A program made the position numbers and the translations under genes. The notes under the pieces were generated by a model, which saw nothing but the letters and a program-made list of their open reading frames with translations, ran no database searches and had not been told where the DNA came from. Below, in pieces: positions 41,185-49,158 of a stretch of DNA of 64,000 nucleotides (position 1 is the stretch's first letter; each line of letters begins with the position of its first letter). The stretch is from Stutzerimonas stutzeri. Lineage in GTDB: Bacteria; Pseudomonadota; Gammaproteobacteria; Pseudomonadales; Pseudomonadaceae. The stretch is taken from positions 1,550,001-1,614,000 of the forward strand of contig NZ_JAGQFP010000002.1 of NCBI RefSeq assembly GCF_019090095.1. Direction: 5' to 3'.

Positions 41185-42021
41185 ATGACGACACCCGACG
41201 AAGAAATCACCGGTTACGGTGGCCAACCCAAGACCGGCCCCAACTCCGCCGCTTCAACCTCAACTTCAACCTCGACCAGCAGCCAGTCGACATCCGGTCC
41301 AACCTCCGGCCAGATCGCCGAGGATGCCAAGGCGAAGGCCAGGCAAGCGGCCGACGAGGTGAAAACCCGAGGCAAGAGCCAGCTGGAAGGTTATCGCGAA
41401 ACAGCGGCCGACGAGCTTGAAAAGGTCGCACAAAGCGCCAAGGCGGCAGCCCACGAGCTGGAAGAACAGGACCGCCTGGGACTTTCCAATTATGTGTCGA
41501 CCATGGCTCAGAGCATGGTCAGGCTCTCCGATGACTTGCGTGGCAAAAGCGTGGATGAGCTGTTCCAGGACGTGAACCGGCTGGCCCGTAACAATCCGGG
41601 TCTGTTCATCGCCGGCAGTGTCGCTCTCGGTTTCGGGCTCACTCGCTTTGCCCGTGCCTCCGGCAAGCGCGCCAGCCAAGGCGACTACGGCTACTCGGAG
41701 TCCTCCAGCGTTCGTGACGACTCATCGTTCGATGCGCAGGGTTCCGAACAAAGCGCGCTCAACGATCGCCTGCGCACCGGCGAGCCGGGAACGGTCGGCA
41801 GCATCAGCAACGCAGGCACTTCATCAGTAGCGGGTACTTCCCGCAGTTCCGCGTCCAGCACCGGAACCACCACGACCAGCACTGGCGCAGGTCTGGGTAC
41901 AGGTTCCGCTGGCGTTGGCGGCATGGGCGGCGGCACTGGCCTGGGCTCCAATTCGGGGAATGGACTTGGCTCCAATTCCGGTCGAGACGGTAAAGGTACT
42001 GACGGAGGGCTATACCCATGA
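41185..42021 (+). CDS. low-complexity envelope-associated protein, first gene of a three-gene stress cassette
   Basis: A 278-residue protein. A Ser/Thr-rich start (residues 20-45), a charged helical region rich in Ala/Lys/Glu (AEDAKAKARQAADEVK, LEKVAQSAKAAAHELEE) like LEA/apolipoprotein helices, one hydrophobic segment (NPGLFIAGSVALGFGLTRFA, about 137-156), then a long Ser/Thr/Gly-rich disordered tail. No signal peptide. Similar proteins called nutrient-deprivation-induced lie before holin-X and DUF3618 genes in other proteobacteria. The stop overlaps the next start by four bases. Function unknown; probably a membrane-attached stress protein. Confidence 0.7.
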   Translation: MTTPDEEITGYGGQPKTGPNSAASTSTSTSTSSQSTSGPTSGQIAEDAKAKARQAADEVKTRGKSQLEGYRETAADELEKVAQSAKAAAHELEEQDRLGLSNYVSTMAQSMVRLSDDLRGKSVDELFQDVNRLARNNPGLFIAGSVALGFGLTRFARASGKRASQGDYGYSESSSVRDDSSFDAQGSEQSALNDRLRTGEPGTVGSISNAGTSSVAGTSRSSASSTGTTTTSTGAGLGTGSAGVGGMGGGTGLGSNSGNGLGSNSGRDGKGTDGGLYP

Positions 42022-42467
42022 GCGAAGCACGCAAGACAACAACGACCACCACTACGCTCGGCACGCCTGAGCCGACCATGCGTCCCGAGAACGATACCTC
42101 GGTAGGCGGCCTGCTGCGGCAGCTGACCCACGAAGTGCCGTCCTTGATCACCAAGGAACTGGCGCTGGCCAAAGCGGAGCTGAACGAATCCCTGCGCGCG
42201 ACCAAGGCCGGCGCCGCCAGCGTCGCCACGGGCGGGGCCGTGCTGCTCGGCGGCTTCATCGTCCTGCTGATGTCTGCAGTCTATGGCCTGAGCAAGGTCA
42301 TGGAGCCGTGGCTTGCCGCGCTGATCGTCGGCGGCGTCGTCGTGGTGATCGGCCTGATCATGGTGTCCGCCGGCAAGAAGAAGTTCGAGGCGTCGTCATT
42401 CAAGCCCGAGCGCACCATCCACTCGGTCAACAAGGATAAAGAAGCTGTCAGGGGGCACACGTCATGA
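42018..42467 (+). CDS. holin-X-like (phage_holin_3_6 / YqjE type) membrane protein
   Basis: A 149-residue protein: disordered Thr-rich start, an amphipathic helix (LLRQLTHEVPSLITKELALAKAEL), two membrane helices (ATGGAVLLGGFIVLLMSAVYGL and AALIVGGVVVVIGLIMVSAG) and a basic tail. The family is named for phage holins but is common in chromosomal stress cassettes and not linked to phage here. Overlaps both neighbours by four bases (ATGA at each end), so the three are one translational unit. Confidence 0.82.
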   Translation: MSEARKTTTTTTTLGTPEPTMRPENDTSVGGLLRQLTHEVPSLITKELALAKAELNESLRATKAGAASVATGGAVLLGGFIVLLMSAVYGLSKVMEPWLAALIVGGVVVVIGLIMVSAGKKKFEASSFKPERTIHSVNKDKEAVRGHTS

Positions 42468-43270
42468 GCACTCGTAACCAGATAGATGCCGAAGCACAAA
42501 AGGATCCCGCCGAGCTGGAGCGGGAGATCGACCAGCAGCGAGCCGAGATTGGCAACATCGTCCATGCGCTGGAAAACAAACTGTCTCCGGGCGAGCTCAT
42601 CGATACGGCGCTGGGCTACGTGAAAGGCGGGGGCGGGGAGTTCTTCTCCAACCTGAGCAACACGGTCAAGGCCAATCCGGTGCCGACGGTGCTGACTTCC
42701 ATCGGCCTGCTGTGGATGATGGCCGGGCAGAATCGCCAGCCACATTCGAACGTGACCACCACCGGTTACGGCGCCAGCTCATCCGGTCCGTCGATGGGTG
42801 AAAAGCTCTCGGCGAAAACGGCCGGGATCAAGCAGCACAGTGCCGAGCTCAAGGACAAGGCCAGCCAGATGAGCCACAGCGTGTCCGAGTCGCTTGGCAA
42901 TGCACGGAGCCGGGCCAGCGATTCCAGGCGCCACGCGTCCGAGCGGCTGCGCGGCGGTGCTGACCGCGCCCGTGGTGGTTTCAACCATCTGCTGCAGGAG
43001 CAACCCTTGGCGCTCGGTGCCATTGGCATCGCGCTAGGCGCTTTGCTGGCGGCTTCGGTGCCACCGACGCGTCGTGAGGACGAAGCGCTGGGTGAAGTCA
43101 GCGACCGCATGACCGATCGGCTTCGCCACAAGGCCGAGCAGGGGTACCAGAAGGTATCGGCCAAAGGCGAGGAAATGGCCGAACAGGTCAAGCACAACAG
43201 CAACCACGACGCGGGACGTTCCACTACCAGTGGCACCACCAACTCCACCGGCTCACCCGCCGGGCTGTGA
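42464..43270 (+). CDS. DUF3618 family protein
   Basis: A 268-residue protein. The DUF3618 opening DPAELEREIDQQRAEIGNIVHALENKLSPGEL (read in two pieces, residues 14-45) is followed by a short hydrophobic stretch (VPTVLTSIGLLWMMAG), a long helical Ser/Lys-rich segment, a second hydrophobic stretch (PLALGAIGIALGALLAASVPPTRR) and a charged tail. Last gene of the cassette. With the holin-X-like and low-complexity partners it likely acts at the inner membrane under osmotic or cell-wall stress (inference). Confidence 0.82.
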   Translation: MSTRNQIDAEAQKDPAELEREIDQQRAEIGNIVHALENKLSPGELIDTALGYVKGGGGEFFSNLSNTVKANPVPTVLTSIGLLWMMAGQNRQPHSNVTTTGYGASSSGPSMGEKLSAKTAGIKQHSAELKDKASQMSHSVSESLGNARSRASDSRRHASERLRGGADRARGGFNHLLQEQPLALGAIGIALGALLAASVPPTRREDEALGEVSDRMTDRLRHKAEQGYQKVSAKGEEMAEQVKHNSNHDAGRSTTSGTTNSTGSPAGL

Positions 43271-43299
43271 CGCTGCACGACGCCGCGAGACGCGACGTC

Positions 43300-43338
43300 A
43301 TTTCGCCGATGCAGGCCTTGAGTCTGCATCGGCGAAAT
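43300..43338. repeat. 15-bp perfect inverted repeat upstream of tRNA-Thr
   Basis: Arms 43300-43314 (ATTTCGCCGATGCAG) and 43324-43338, loop of 9 bases. As RNA it would end the DUF3618 transcript as a hairpin, though without a T run. The tRNA promoter lies partly inside it. Confidence 0.7.
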
Positions 43339-43346
43339 CAGATAAT
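43318..43346 (+). promoter_or_regulatory. tRNA-Thr promoter
   Basis: TTGAGT (43318-43323), exact 17-base spacer, GATAAT (43341-43346), then the GC-rich GCGCCGCTCC before the tRNA at 43359, the usual stringent-response discriminator. The -35 covers the loop of the 15-bp inverted repeat. Confidence 0.6.
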
Positions 43347-43358
43347 GCGCCGCTCCAA

Positions 43359-43434
43359 GCCGGTGTAGCTCAGTAGGTAGAGCAGCGCATTCGTAATGCG
43401 AAGGTCGGGGGTTCGACTCCTCTCACCGGCACCA
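43359..43434 (+). tRNA. tRNA-Thr (anticodon CGT)
   Basis: A 76-base cloverleaf with encoded CCA. The acceptor arms GCCGGTG and CACCGGC pair fully; the D-loop is AGCTCAGTAGGTAGAGCA, the anticodon stem-loop GCGCATTCGTAATGCG has the CGT anticodon, and the T-loop has GGTTCGACTCC. It reads ACG codons. No integrated element follows. Confidence 0.97.
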
Positions 43435-43439
43435 CGATC

Positions 43440-43467
43440 AAAGGGTTAGCTTCGGCTAGCCCTTTTT
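43440..43467 (+). terminator. Rho-independent terminator of tRNA-Thr
   Basis: AAGGGTTAGC (43441-43450), loop TTCG, GCTAGCCCTT (43455-43464), one G-U pair, followed by TTT. The TTCG tetraloop is a classic stable loop. Confidence 0.92.
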
Positions 43468-43850
43468 CGTTCTGGCGGATGCCCAAGTCTTGTCCATCAC
43501 CTCAGTAAAACCAGCTTCGGGCGGTCATGGCTGAGCCGTGTTGAGACGCCCAATATCATGCCGGTGCGTTGCGGTGTAAGCACTTCGAGCCTGTGCATGC
43601 CGGCCGGCGTCTCGCCTCGTGACGTAATGGCGGGCGATGGCAGCAACAGTTCGTCTCGGTCCAGGCCTCGTTACCGCTGCCACTTCGTTTGCAATGACTG
43701 GTCCCCAGTCTTCTACGCTTCTTACCTGTCTGGCCGTTGGGCGTAGTGTCGGCGTGGGCGGTGATACGCCTTTGATCGCTCGGCACTTGCGGTGTGCGTA
43801 TCGATCGCTCCGGGTAGTCAACACCTCTTGAACGTTCTGAGGAGAAGCTC
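43468..43850. other. gene-poor stretch, nothing recognised
   Basis: 383 bases with frames open on both strands but no ribosome site with a believable protein. Lower GC and different texture than neighbours. No repeat of tRNA sequence that would mark an att site was seen by eye. Confidence 0.5.
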
Positions 43851-44243
43851 GTGGATTCATTCACAGGAGGCTGCCTGTGCGGCAATGTCCGGTTGGTGGC
43901 AACGGGGCGCCCGTACCGTGTCGGTCTATGTCATTGCCTGGACTGCCGTAAGCACCACGGCGCGCTGTTCTATGCGGCGGCGGTGTTCGCTCAGGAGGCG
44001 GTGACGATCGAGGGGGAGGCGAGCGAGTACGCCGGTCGCTACTTTTGCCCCCGGTGTGGCTCGTCGGTCTATGCACGCAGCGGGGACGAGGTCGAGGTTC
44101 ACCTGGGCGCGCTGGATTCCCCGGATCAACTGATGCCGACCTATGAAAGCTGGGTCGTTCGCCGCGAGTCCTGGCTGCCGGCGTTTCCAGTCGCCAAATG
44201 CTACCGGGGCGATCGCGAGGGCAGCGGGCGCTTCGAAGACTAG
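43851..44243 (+). CDS. GFA family (Mss4-like, zinc-binding) protein
   Basis: A 130-residue cytosolic protein. GTG start at 43851 after GAGGAG. The GFA pattern of Cys pairs is complete: GGCLCGNVR, LCHCLDCRKHHG and FCPRCGSS, which hold zinc and, in the prototype, glutathione. Family members include a glutathione-dependent formaldehyde-activating enzyme and many of unknown function; this size is typical of the latter. Isolated gene. Confidence 0.88.
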   Translation: MDSFTGGCLCGNVRLVATGRPYRVGLCHCLDCRKHHGALFYAAAVFAQEAVTIEGEASEYAGRYFCPRCGSSVYARSGDEVEVHLGALDSPDQLMPTYESWVVRRESWLPAFPVAKCYRGDREGSGRFED

Positions 44244-44381
44244 CGGTGCTGGGAAACGCCGCGCTTGGCGGCAGCCTGAACGCCTGTTGCGTTCATAGGC
44301 GCGGCGCCGCCAGCCGAGGCCGCTTGGCGTTGCCTATGGCCAGGGCGTTGCGCAGCGCCCCGGCGCTCAGGCGAGCATCGC

Positions 44382-44861
44382 CTAGGAGGCCAATGCCGCT
44401 TCGATGGCGGCGATGTCGATCTTCTTCATGCCCATCATCGCGTCGAATGCGCGCTTGGCCGCAGCCCGGTCGGGGCCGGTTATCGCGGCGGTCAGGATCC
44501 GTGGGGTGATTTGCCAGGACAGCCCCCACTTGTCCTTGCACCAGCCGCAGGCGCTTTCCTCGCCGCCATTGTCGACGATGGCGTTCCACAGGCGGTCGGT
44601 TTCGGCCTGGTCGTTGGTCGCGATCTGGAACGAGAACGCCTCGCTGTGCTTGAACGCAGGGCCGCCATTCAGGCCGAGGCAGGGGATGCCCGCGACGGTG
44701 AACTCAACCGTCAGCACATCGCCTTCCTGGCCAGACGGGTAGTCGCCAGGTGCATGCATGACCGGGCCGACGGCGCTGTTGGGAAATGTGGCGGCATAGA
44801 AGGTTGCGGCCTCCAGCGCGGTGCCGTCATACCAGAGGCAGATGGTATTTTTGCTGTTCAT
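44382..44861 (-). CDS. VOC family protein, PhnB / 3-demethylubiquinone methyltransferase-like
   Basis: A 159-residue protein with the PhnB-type VOC layout: NTICLWYDGTALEAATFYAATFPNSAV at the start (two adjacent pieces), GIPCLGLNGGPAFKHSEAFSFQI, then ESACGWCKDKWGLSWQITPR and AFDAMMGMKKIDIAAIEAA. The name of the Pfam family is historical; these are not methyltransferases. Role unknown. GGAG stands ahead of the ATG at 44861. Convergent with the GFA gene. Confidence 0.85.
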   Translation of the reverse strand: MNSKNTICLWYDGTALEAATFYAATFPNSAVGPVMHAPGDYPSGQEGDVLTVEFTVAGIPCLGLNGGPAFKHSEAFSFQIATNDQAETDRLWNAIVDNGGEESACGWCKDKWGLSWQITPRILTAAITGPDRAAAKRAFDAMMGMKKIDIAAIEAALAS

Positions 44862-45224
44862 AGGGCTCCTCCGCAGCGCAGGGCGGACGGCCGGGCACCT
44901 CGTCGAGGTGAGCGCGTCGAATCTGGTCGGCGTCGTTCAGCGCTCGGCTCGGCACACTCGGTCTCGTGCCGACCCGCAGTTGATGTCGTATTGCGTCCAG
45001 CAAGCGTAGACCCATATGGGTGCGATGGTGGGCCCGAATGCGTCAGGCCGGCACTCGGAAATAGTAGGGGGCACTGGGGTATTCGAACGGTGGGCGGCCC
45101 GCAAGGGCAGGGGGCCGCGAGCGCCGCTGCCGATCAGACGATCAGACGATGCTGCCCGTCCGGTATGCAGGCGCGGCACAAGGCCGCCTGTTCCAGGCCC
45201 TATGCCGCGGTACGGATGCTAACG
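44862..45224. other. non-coding gap, nothing recognised
   Basis: 363 bases between the VOC gene and the stop of the pyruvyltransferase gene. No credible gene, tRNA, hairpin with T run or repeat seen. Confidence 0.5.
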
Positions 45225-46466
45225 TCAGTTGGTTGCGACGGCGGCGCGCGCCTTGTTGCCCCGGTCAGGCGATTCGTCGCGGGCCGGCGCCTGATCATAG
45301 AGCTCGACCATGTGATCGAGGTTGGCACGCACGCGACTCTTCATGGCCTCGACCACGGCGCGCAGTTCGGCTCGCTGTGTGTCACCGAAGGCCTTGATCA
45401 GGTTGGCGCCGATCTGGCTGATCTGTGGCACCTCGGCGAATCCGCACGACTGCTTCGGTACCCAGGTTTCGAGGAAGCTCGACAGTTTGATCACGCGCTG
45501 AGGCAGCAAAGCGATCTGCGGTACGGCATAGGCCAGCGCGGTGATTGCACCGTGCAAGCTGGTGCCACAGTAGAGTTTGCTGGTGGCGATGCAGCGGATG
45601 ATGTCGTCGATATTGCCGCTGTCGACGCGGTAGGCGCGCTCATCGCCCAGCAGGCTGTGCAGCTTGTCGAGCGGGCCGTCATCGGAATGCCCCGGTGCTT
45701 TACCGATGGTCAGCAGGGCGATCTTCAGCCCGGTGGTGACGTTCAGCTCGGTCAGTTGCTGAGCAATCGCTTCGATGCGCCGCTTGGCATGGTGATCGGA
45801 AATGTGGAACACGATGTGCCCGGGTTCGTCCGGGGTCGTCGGCTGCACGAAGATGTCCGAAATCAGGATGGCGCTGTCAGGCACCAGGTTGTGTTTGATC
45901 CCCAGCTTGTCCAGCTCGGCGGAGGTCTCGCGGTCGCGTACCGAGACATAGGTGCAGTCGTTGAGGTTGCGCTTGATCGCCTCGTGGATCAGCGGCTTCT
46001 TGCGGCTGATCTCGTTGCCACCCACACTGTTGTACATCACTTTGTAGCCGGGCAGATCACGCTCGCCCAGCACCAGCGGGATGTCCGAGGGAATGGAGGT
46101 GAACAGGCGGCTCAGGCGGATGAACGCCTTGTGGCCGATCAGGTAGGGGCTCGCCTTGATCGGGTAGTAGATCGCCTGCGGCGCCAGGTAGCCGATGATG
46201 CTTTCCCACTGCGCCGTCAGGCACTCGCCGCCCGCTACGATGAGCATCGTTTTCGGCTGCTGACGTGTCGCCTCCAGCGCTTTTTTCAGCGGGATGGTCG
46301 GCAGCGCGCCATAGCTGGACAGGTCGGACTTCTTGGTTGCCGCGACCAGAACGCGGAAACGGCCATTGGCTTCGAGATAACGCTTGAGGACGATGGCAAA
46401 GAGCAGGTCGCCATAGTTGTGCCGGTCATAGGCTCCGTAAGCGATTACGTTAACCCGGTCAGTCAT
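45225..46466 (-). CDS. polysaccharide pyruvyltransferase family protein
   Basis: A 413-residue cytosolic protein. The N-terminal YGAYDRHNYGDLLFAIVLKRYL has the family G-x-x-N-x-G-D motif; AGGECLTAQWESIIGYL follows; later there is CTYVSVRDRETSAELDKLGI and the C-terminal SKLYCGTSLHGAITALAYAVPQIAL with the conserved S-x-H-G. Family members (WcaK, CsaB, GumL) add pyruvate ketals from PEP to sugars. Translationally coupled to the flippase upstream (ATGA overlap 46463-46466). It could decorate the locus polymer or a separate glycan. Confidence 0.87.
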   Translation of the reverse strand: MTDRVNVIAYGAYDRHNYGDLLFAIVLKRYLEANGRFRVLVAATKKSDLSSYGALPTIPLKKALEATRQQPKTMLIVAGGECLTAQWESIIGYLAPQAIYYPIKASPYLIGHKAFIRLSRLFTSIPSDIPLVLGERDLPGYKVMYNSVGGNEISRKKPLIHEAIKRNLNDCTYVSVRDRETSAELDKLGIKHNLVPDSAILISDIFVQPTTPDEPGHIVFHISDHHAKRRIEAIAQQLTELNVTTGLKIALLTIGKAPGHSDDGPLDKLHSLLGDERAYRVDSGNIDDIIRCIATSKLYCGTSLHGAITALAYAVPQIALLPQRVIKLSSFLETWVPKQSCGFAEVPQISQIGANLIKAFGDTQRAELRAVVEAMKSRVRANLDHMVELYDQAPARDESPDRGNKARAAVATN

Positions 46467-47734
46467 GGCGTCGGACTCCTTTCGATTTGTTTGAACTGTA
46501 AATAAAGCAGGGTGTTCTTCACGGTCAGCGCCACGGCCGTGGCGAAGCAGGCGCCGTTGACGCCATAGCGCGGGATCAGAATGAGGTTCAGCGCCAGGTT
46601 GATCACGCAGGCGGCGATGTTGTTGTGTAGGTAGCGACGATGGTTGCCGGTCATGGTCATGAAGATGCCCAGCGGGCCCGCCGCCAGGACGAAGAAATAG
46701 CCCAGCGCGAGCACCAGCAACGGGAACACCCCCTGGTCGCGGTACTCGGGGCCGAACACCGTGAGGATGTATTCACGCAGCAGGACGATGGCGAGCAGGA
46801 TGACCAGGGCGAGGGCGAGCATGAACCGCGAGTATTTGCGCACCATGGCGAATGCCCCGGCATGGTCGCGCTGCGCCCAACACTTCGAGATGTGCGGGCC
46901 GATGGTGCCGTTGATGATGAACAGCAGCGTGGTCGAGAGGGCGGCAATCTTCGCCGCGACGTAGTAGACGCTGACTTCGCTGGCCGAGCGCAGTACCCCG
47001 AGCAGCAGCGTGTCGGACAATTCGATGACGCTGTTCATCACCGCGATCAGCATCAGCGGCACGCACAGCACCAGCATCTCGCGCCAGCCCAGCCCCGGTG
47101 TGGCGTCCGCCTTGGGCAGGCTGGCGCTGGCACGCCATATCGAGCCTGCGATCGCCAAGGCATAGCTGATGGCGAAGCAGGCGGCCACGGTGCTCAGGTC
47201 GTTGTTGGTGACCGATACCAGCAACAGTGTCAGGGTGGGCTGGAAGGCGGTCTGCCAGAACAGCCCTTCGCTGGTTCTATGCTTGGCCTTGAGGGTTTCG
47301 CTGGCGATGCTGAGCAACGAAACGCCCAGGGCCGTGACGGCGAACAGGACGCTGGCGTGGGCGAAATATGCCTGGGTGGTTTCGGAGAAGTACACCACCA
47401 CCAGGCCAATCAGAAAGGCCGGCACGTTCATCAGGGCAGCGAGGCCGAGTGCGCGATGAAAGTAGCGCCGCTGCTGGCCCTCGCTCAGGGAGGAGATGTT
47501 TTTCAGGCATGCGATATCGAGCCCCAGTCGTGCCACCAACGACAGGAAGATGCCCAGCGCCACGCAGAAGAACACCGTGCCCGCGAGCTCGGGAACCAGC
47601 AGGCGCGCCAGCAGGATGTTCAGGCCCAGCGTCGCGGCAGCCCCGCTGCCCTTGGTGAGGATCAGCTTGGCATATTTGATGAGGTCGGCTTTCATTCCTG
47701 GTTGGACGGCGTCCGTTGCACATGCCGATTTCAT
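46463..47734 (-). CDS. third Wzx-like flippase, coupled to the pyruvyltransferase
   Basis: A 423-residue membrane protein with about 12-14 helices: LTKGSGAAATLGLNILLARLLVP, FFCVALGIFLSLVARLGLDIA, then a middle part LCVPLMLIAVMNSVIELSDTLLLG and a C-terminal YGVNGACFATAVALTVKNTLLYL. The start may be at 47734 or at the in-frame ATG 13 codons later, which gives a more usual amphipathic beginning (MKADLIKYAKLILTK). It differs from the other two flippases in this window. The pair suggests one moved glycan carrying pyruvate. Confidence 0.85.
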   Translation of the reverse strand: MKSACATDAVQPGMKADLIKYAKLILTKGSGAAATLGLNILLARLLVPELAGTVFFCVALGIFLSLVARLGLDIACLKNISSLSEGQQRRYFHRALGLAALMNVPAFLIGLVVVYFSETTQAYFAHASVLFAVTALGVSLLSIASETLKAKHRTSEGLFWQTAFQPTLTLLLVSVTNNDLSTVAACFAISYALAIAGSIWRASASLPKADATPGLGWREMLVLCVPLMLIAVMNSVIELSDTLLLGVLRSASEVSVYYVAAKIAALSTTLLFIINGTIGPHISKCWAQRDHAGAFAMVRKYSRFMLALALVILLAIVLLREYILTVFGPEYRDQGVFPLLVLALGYFFVLAAGPLGIFMTMTGNHRRYLHNNIAACVINLALNLILIPRYGVNGACFATAVALTVKNTLLYLQFKQIERSPTP

Positions 47735-48098
47735 TCGTTGCTCCTGCGGCCGTAAATAACGACGTTAGCCATGTCTGGCGTATTCGGGCGGCAACTGCCG
47801 GGGCGAGTCGCGGCTCGAAACAAACCCGCCGCGCGGCAGTACCTCAGTCAGCGGGTCGCTGAATCGAGACTCCATCAAGAGCGTCGACCGGGCAGAAAGT
47901 TCCTTGGAAGGCCGGATCGCGACGGCTGCCGAATCGGCCCCTATGGAGCACATTCAGCATTGTGTGGAGGGTCGCCCACAGCGTCTGGCACTGGTGATGT
48001 CGTCAACGCGACCGCTGGGGCGGTACCCGCGAACTCTTGCAGAGCCGGGTCGTCCCATTTTTGAATGGGTGTGCTTTCTAACGATTGGGGGATGAGGA
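47735..48098. other. divergent intergenic region, nothing firm
   Basis: 364 bases between the flippase (minus) and yihY (plus) starts. It should hold two promoters, but I see no convincing -35/-10 pair, repeat or operator. Confidence 0.45.
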
Positions 48099-48974
48099 AT
48101 GGCATTGCTGGAGACTCGCGGAATCGGCGGTTTCGAATTGTTGAAACGCACCTTCAAGGAGTTCAGCAATGACGACATGACGACCTATGCCTCGGCGCTG
48201 GCGTATCGGGCGATTTTTTCGCTGTTTCCGTTTCTGCTTTTCCTCATCGCCATGTTGGGCATGCTGGATCTGCAGAACTTTTTCGACTGGCTGCGTCAGC
48301 AGGTGTCGTTGGTGCTGCCGCCCGATGCGCTGGATCTGGTCAATCCGGTGATCGACCAGATGCAGACGCAAAAAAGCGGACTGTTATCGGTGGGGATCCT
48401 CGTTGCGCTCTGGTCCGCGTCGATCGGCGTGCGCTCGCTGATGAACGCGATGAACAAGGCGTACGACGTACAGGAAGGACGGCCGACCTGGAAGCTGATG
48501 CTGCTGGCGGTCGCGTACACCATCGGCATGGCGCTGATCCTGCTTGCCACGGCCGGCTTGATGGTGACCGGGCCGCAGGTGATGGAATGGCTTGCCGCCC
48601 AGGTGGGGTTGAAGGAGATCGTGGTGGTGCTGTGGACCTGGCTGCGCTGGCCGGTGATCGTGATCCTGATGATGCTGGTGGTGGCTTTGTTGTACTACGT
48701 CACGCCGGATGTCGAGCAGAAGTTCCGCTTCATCACGCCCGGCTCGGTGCTCTCGGTGATCGTCTGGATCGCGGCTTCGGTAGCCTTCGGTTTATACGTG
48801 CAGAACTTCGGTAACTACGACGCCACCTACGGCAGCATCGGTGCGGTCATCGTACTGCTGCTCTATTTCTATATTTCCGCTGCCGTCCTGCTGTTCGGTG
48901 CCGAGATGAACGCGGTAATCGAGCACGCCTCCGTCGAGGGCAAGAATGAAGGCGACAAGCGCGTCGAGGGGTGA
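48099..48974 (+). CDS. YihY/virulence factor BrkB family membrane protein
   Basis: A 291-residue inner-membrane protein with six helices. Family landmarks: DDMTTYASALAYRAIFSLFPFLLFLIAML (two adjacent pieces, residues 26-54), WSASIGVRSLMNAMNKAYDV, and VSFGLY-like ASVAFGLYVQNFGNYDATYGSIGAVIVLLLYFYISA near the end. Once annotated as RNase BN, now considered of unknown function. GGGGATGAGGA upstream supplies the ribosome site. Single gene. Confidence 0.9.
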   Translation: MALLETRGIGGFELLKRTFKEFSNDDMTTYASALAYRAIFSLFPFLLFLIAMLGMLDLQNFFDWLRQQVSLVLPPDALDLVNPVIDQMQTQKSGLLSVGILVALWSASIGVRSLMNAMNKAYDVQEGRPTWKLMLLAVAYTIGMALILLATAGLMVTGPQVMEWLAAQVGLKEIVVVLWTWLRWPVIVILMMLVVALLYYVTPDVEQKFRFITPGSVLSVIVWIAASVAFGLYVQNFGNYDATYGSIGAVIVLLLYFYISAAVLLFGAEMNAVIEHASVEGKNEGDKRVEG

Positions 48975-49158
48975 TGGCCGCCGAGCGTGAATGATCGATA
49001 AGCCGAGACGCTTGCGAACAACCGTCTAGCCCGGTGGTCCATTGATTTCATTGCGGAATCTTTCGGGTCTGGCTTTGGCTTGATGAGGCTGGTGGACCGC
49101 CCTTCGTCAGTTCGCCGTCCGAAGGCTGCGCATCGAGACCTCACGGAGACGCTTCATC

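Noticed and set aside
42018..42467. Holin-like gene as evidence for a prophage
   Set aside because: The gene sits in a conserved chromosomal stress cassette; there are no capsid, terminase, lysin or integrase genes anywhere in the window.
43359..43470. tRNA-Thr as an integration site with an island to its right
   Set aside because: No integrase and no second copy of the tRNA 3' end seen by eye; downstream genes look ordinary apart from one gene-poor patch.
43525..43885. Short frames on both strands between tRNA-Thr and the GFA gene
   Set aside because: Overlapping frames in all directions, no ribosome site, and no family resemblance; left as a gene-poor stretch.
44511..46505. 664-codon plus-strand frame covering the VOC and pyruvyltransferase genes
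   Set aside because: Antisense to two good genes and crosses a non-coding gap; no ribosome site or motif.
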